NCBI GenBank assembly: GCA_030544235.1
Contig: CM060474.1
Location: 434,001-498,000 of the forward strand
Direction of reading: 5' to 3'
Source: Lepturacanthus savala
Taxonomy: Eukaryota; Chordata; Actinopteri; Scombriformes; Trichiuridae
Length of the DNA: 64,000 nucleotides
Of this stretch, positions 60,892-64,000 are shown one piece after another (position 1 is the stretch's first letter; each line of letters begins with the position of its first letter). Made by a program: the position numbers and the translations under genes. Below the pieces are notes generated by a model, which was not told where the DNA came from, did not search any database, and saw nothing but the letters and a program-made list of their open reading frames with translations.

Positions 60892-61187
60892 GGGCAAGCT
60901 ATATTCAGCATCGGCACAAAAAGAGGACTTACTTAATGAAGCGGTAGAACACTGACCCTGTATTCCAAGCGCGTCATAAATCTTCAATGAAGTCTTGCGT
61001 TCGGAAGCAGTACAGCACCAATCTTGCTTTCAGGGAGCGGCAGAAATCACACATTCAAATGCGGTACAAGACTGACCTTGCTTCCCGGCAACGGCAGAAA
61101 TCTGCAATGAAATCTTACATCCGCAACCAGTACAGAAACAACCCTGCTTTCCAGCAGCATCAGAAGTCTTACATCCAGACACGGTAA
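60702..61187 (+). pseudogene. Basic RY/RQK tandem-repeat region, right-arm copy
   Basis: Mirror of 23039-23524. Stops at 60945-60947 (TAG) and 61185-61187 (TAA), both replacing the Tyr codon after Arg in the RY motif, are shared with the left arm. The frame is one base away from the protease frame it follows. Confidence 0.75.
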
Positions 61188-61222
61188 AGCACAGACCTTG
61201 CTTTCCGGCAGCGCGTTGGACG

Positions 61223-62194
61223 AAGTTAAATCTTGATCATTGACGAGATCTCTATGATTTCCAAGGACCTCTTTGCCTGTGCACTGGCAGTTGCAACAAA
61301 TCAAAGGCAACAAGAGGCCCTTTGGAGGCATGTCAGTCTTGACGGTTGGGGACTTTTACTAGCTGCCGCCCCTTGGCAGGGCCAAGCCGCTCTGTGTGCG
61401 TGAGGATGATTTCCTTGACCTCTGGAGTTCTTTCCAGATGGTCACCTTGACGGAAATCATGTGGCAAAAGGACGACCGGTCTTTTGCTGAGCTGTTGAAC
61501 AGACAAAGCAGAAGAACGAACCACTTTCCGTCGACGACAAAGCTCCGCTCGAGCAGTGTGTCGTCGACACCCAACATTGTCCGGTGGATGCCCTTCACAT
61601 CTTTGCGACAAACAAGGAGGTGGACGCCCACGATGCAACCACAGTTGCAGCCCTTGGGTTGACTGTCGTCAACATTCCTGCGGAGGATTATCGGAAAAGG
61701 ATCCCCTGGGGCTTCAAGGGCAACAGGAGGGATCTGCCAGACAACATCAAAGTCGGCGCGCGTGTCATGGTGACGAGGAACGTCGACATCGAGGATGGCC
61801 TCGTCAGCGGCGCTTTCGGCACAATCACCTGTGCATGTATGTGGACCTACCCGAAACTGTGAAGCTGATCGGACTGGAATTGAACAATCCAGAGGCTGAT
61901 CAAAAGTTTCGGAAAAAGGTTCTCGGGCCGCCGGACATGCTGGTTTACATCGCACGAGTCAAGGAACCCATGAGCAAGAGGGTAGCGGTTCGGCGACAGG
62001 TCCCAATCAAGTTGGCGTTTGGCAGTACTGGTCTTTTTCCTTTTGCAACTCCTCTTGTGGTGCAGATAGAAACAGAGCACGGGTACGCTCTCTGTATCCC
62101 TCTCTCCACCACCCCACCAATTTGTTTGTCCTGTGCCACATGTCTGTCTGCATTTGCCAAATACTGCAGCTACATATTGATGCATTTTATATAG
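61223..62194 (+). pseudogene. Pif1-type helicase C-terminal part, right-arm copy
   Basis: Mirror of 22025-23003: Walker B ILIIDEISMISKDLF at the start, TAG in the QLPP motif near 61360, and motifs V/VI at about 61755-61815. In addition a 7-base deletion at about 61501 (GAACAGACAAAG here, with CCGTGCA inserted in the left copy) breaks the frame after FAELLNR. This lesion is unique to the right arm. Confidence 0.85.
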
Positions 62195-62661
62195 TTTTGG
62201 TTGTCCCCTTGAGACTTTGAAAGTCGTCACTGTGCGTAAATGTCTAACTAATACAAGGTTTTGTTTTCCTTTCTCTAGAATGTAAACAGGTCAGCTAAAT
62301 TCCTAAGTTAGGTAGGTATTCTTGTCATTACGACAGGAACCTGGTAAAATCATTGAACAGTTGGAAGGAAGTTCAGATCTTGGTCAAGTCAACAGCTGCA
62401 ACATCTCCATTGTCCACCTGGAAGATACACACACAAACTTATACTGTCATGTTATGCAGAACAAAGAATAAAAGAATGGAAATAAGTAAATATGGGATAA
62501 CTTATATGCATCATTCTAACAATGACCATGTTGACTTACTGTGGAGAAACATGGAGTAGGAGTAGAGAACAAGCAAGACTTATTAGTCATTTTATAATCT
62601 GCTTGGTTGTTGTGTTTTTCCAGTTAATGCATCTACACTGTAATATCACTAAAGAATTTTA
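62195..62661. other. No gene seen
   Basis: Mirror of 21558-22024; short frames only. Confidence 0.55.
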
Positions 62662-63335
62662 ATGGTCATTGATAGTAACTGGTCTGCTCACTTTACCACC
62701 TTCTACAGCGGCTCCACTGACAGCATCCTGACCTACAACATCACTTCCTGGTTCAGGAGCTGTAGTTTCCATGGACAACAAAAACAGCCAATTAGGACTG
62801 ATGAAGACTGCCTACAGAACCGTTGCTGCTCCTGTCTCATCCTGATGGCGCTCTACCAACAGCAATGCATTCACACAGCTACCTCCACCATCAAAGACCC
62901 ACTCCACCCTTCACTATGATCAACAGGTTTTACAAGCTGTAGGGCTTCAAGTGGACTGAATCCCCCCACACACACACTCACTGATACCCTGAACCCCCCA
63001 AACACACACCACCCCCCCAGCTGGACAACAACCAAGGACAAGGTTTGAACTGATTTAAGGACATGTCTGAATTACTTTAAACAGCACTGGATTGGAGACA
63101 TTGAAGCACCTTTTACTGAACCTCTGAAATTATTTGGTTATTAATGCTGTGAAATACTGTTTTTAAATATGTGATTGAAAATATATTTTTTTATAGATAG
63201 AATTTTTTAGTAATCATTTAATCACCATTTTTTATGTAATGTCAATGATGAGAAGCAATTTAATTTCAGACTGAATGTAAATGTGGAGTGAAATGACAAT
63301 AAAGTGAACTTTGAATCTAGAATCTAATGTCTGAG
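62662..63335 (+). mobile_element. 3' end of a non-LTR retrotransposon, right-arm copy
   Basis: Mirror of 20885-21557: 85-codon ORF2 C-terminal remnant followed by a 3' untranslated region ending near GACAATAAAGTGAACTTTG. Confidence 0.6.
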
Positions 63336-63839
63336 GATTTTAATAACATACATAGATGTACTGTGAAGGTTTTAGGTTAAGTATGTTATACATGGATATT
63401 AATACATTAGATATAGATATTTTATGCAAGTGACATAAATACATGAATAAATTAATTTAAATAAAATAATGTATTAAGGAGGTATATAGCTACATATCAA
63501 AGACATGGCATCTCATAAGAATACCCTCCTCAATGATGATGTTGGAAAATATCTTAGATGATAGAATTCAGAATTTTTGAGTTAGAAGCAGTTGGTCTGT
63601 GTCAGTGATGTCATCATCACCATGGAAAGACCACAGCTTCGTGACTGAGCTGATTTCTCTAAAAGACATGAAATCCGATTGGTCAATAGTTTTTCATCAA
63701 TAACTTTGGATTTAAAGTCCCCACAACCATCAAACTTTGTAGTATTAATAAAGAGGACCCCAGCATCCCATCCATGGTATCACGACCATTATAAAACTCC
63801 AGCAAGGACTCCCAACAGCCCAGACCCAACTCACAATTT
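63336..63839. other. No gene seen
   Basis: Mirror of 20379-20884. Confidence 0.55.
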
Positions 63840-64000
63840 CCGCGTGAATTGTCTAGTTTTTCTTTAACTTTACTTCTCATCATTACAGACATTGATTTCA
63901 ACAACAACATCATTACATACTCACAATACATTTTAACTTTTAATTTAATGTTAGTATAGGCATTTCAGGCACTAGAGTGCGTTTGACCACTGTTGTTGAC
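63840..64000 (-). repeat. Satellite-edge module, copy 3 (cut by the window end)
   Basis: Reverse complement of 20219-20378. It resembles copy 1 more than copy 2 (it retains the ATTAAATT extension beside TTAACATT). About 222 bases of the module, then satellite in minus orientation, would be expected beyond the window. Confidence 0.85.

Larger units (their letters stand above)
44881..64000. repeat. Right arm of the giant inverted repeat
   Basis: Reverse complement of 20219-38983, running off the window. Arm-specific differences from the left arm: about 60 bases lost from P2X7-like exon 2, full hAT-type element with 381 more bases, (CA)n about 74 bases versus about 30, 22 extra bases next to the A/T-tract near 46620, a 73-base intron deletion near 59557 and a 7-base helicase deletion near 61501, plus scattered single-base changes. 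Confidence 0.96.

Noticed and set aside
1..64000. tRNA, rRNA or other structural RNA genes
   Set aside because: No tRNA-like A/B boxes with cloverleaf, 5S or other RNA consensus could be recognised by eye; a covariance-model scan would be needed to exclude small ones.

Overview
This is eukaryotic, almost certainly teleost fish, nuclear DNA with no intact host gene visible. The evidence is the repeat complement: an L1-type LINE with fish-style ORF1/ORF2, hAT-type non-autonomous elements with 8-bp target duplications, a fish Helitron-like gene set (SGNH-like domain, C76-like cysteine protease, basic RY repeats, Pif1-type helicase), SAMD3-like and P2X7-C-terminal-domain-like gene copies, GT-AG introns, long CA microsatellites and a high-copy 189-bp satellite. 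Bacterial features (operons, Shine-Dalgarno sites, CRISPR) are absent.

Layout. 1-4952 is a 189-bp satellite in minus orientation. At 4953-4977 the array flips, and 4978-19996 is the same satellite in plus orientation, decaying toward its right edge. A short edge module (19997-20378) follows. From about 20219 to 38983 lies the left arm, and from 44881 to the window end (64000) the right arm, of a giant inverted repeat. The arms are near-identical and at least 18.6 kb each, around a 5.9-kb spacer (38984-44880). The spacer holds the promoter-proximal exon of a P2X7-like gene, a short telomere-like tract, dispersed fish repeats, a decayed retroviral gag/pro fragment, minisatellites, a second small satellite block (43800-44504) and a second copy of the edge module (44505-44880). 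A third, inverted module copy runs off the window end, so the right arm should re-enter the satellite just beyond base 64000.

Contents of each arm, from outside inward: the 3' end of a non-LTR element; a gutted Helitron-like cassette reading outward (SGNH domain, duplicated Pro-rich exons, protease, RY repeats, helicase from Walker B onward; Rep and Walker A missing); a SAMD3-like exon set followed by a C2H2 plus transposase-like gene reading inward; an L1 LINE with 16-bp target duplication nested in a small inverted-repeat element and itself split by a 785-bp hAT-type element; a second, 1-kb hAT-type element; and a P2X7-C-like gene. Nearly all coding elements are broken, and most breaks are shared by both arms, so they predate the inverted duplication. 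A small set of arm-specific lesions postdates it (7-bp and 73-bp deletions and loss of a splice donor on the right; a 381-bp deletion and two nonsense codons on the left).

How it fits together: the window is best read as a transposon graveyard captured in an inverted duplication embedded in, and probably bounded by, a homogenising satellite array. The long satellite reading frames are a consequence of the unit being exactly 63 codons and are not good gene candidates. Identifications rest on reading motifs by eye; no database search was possible.
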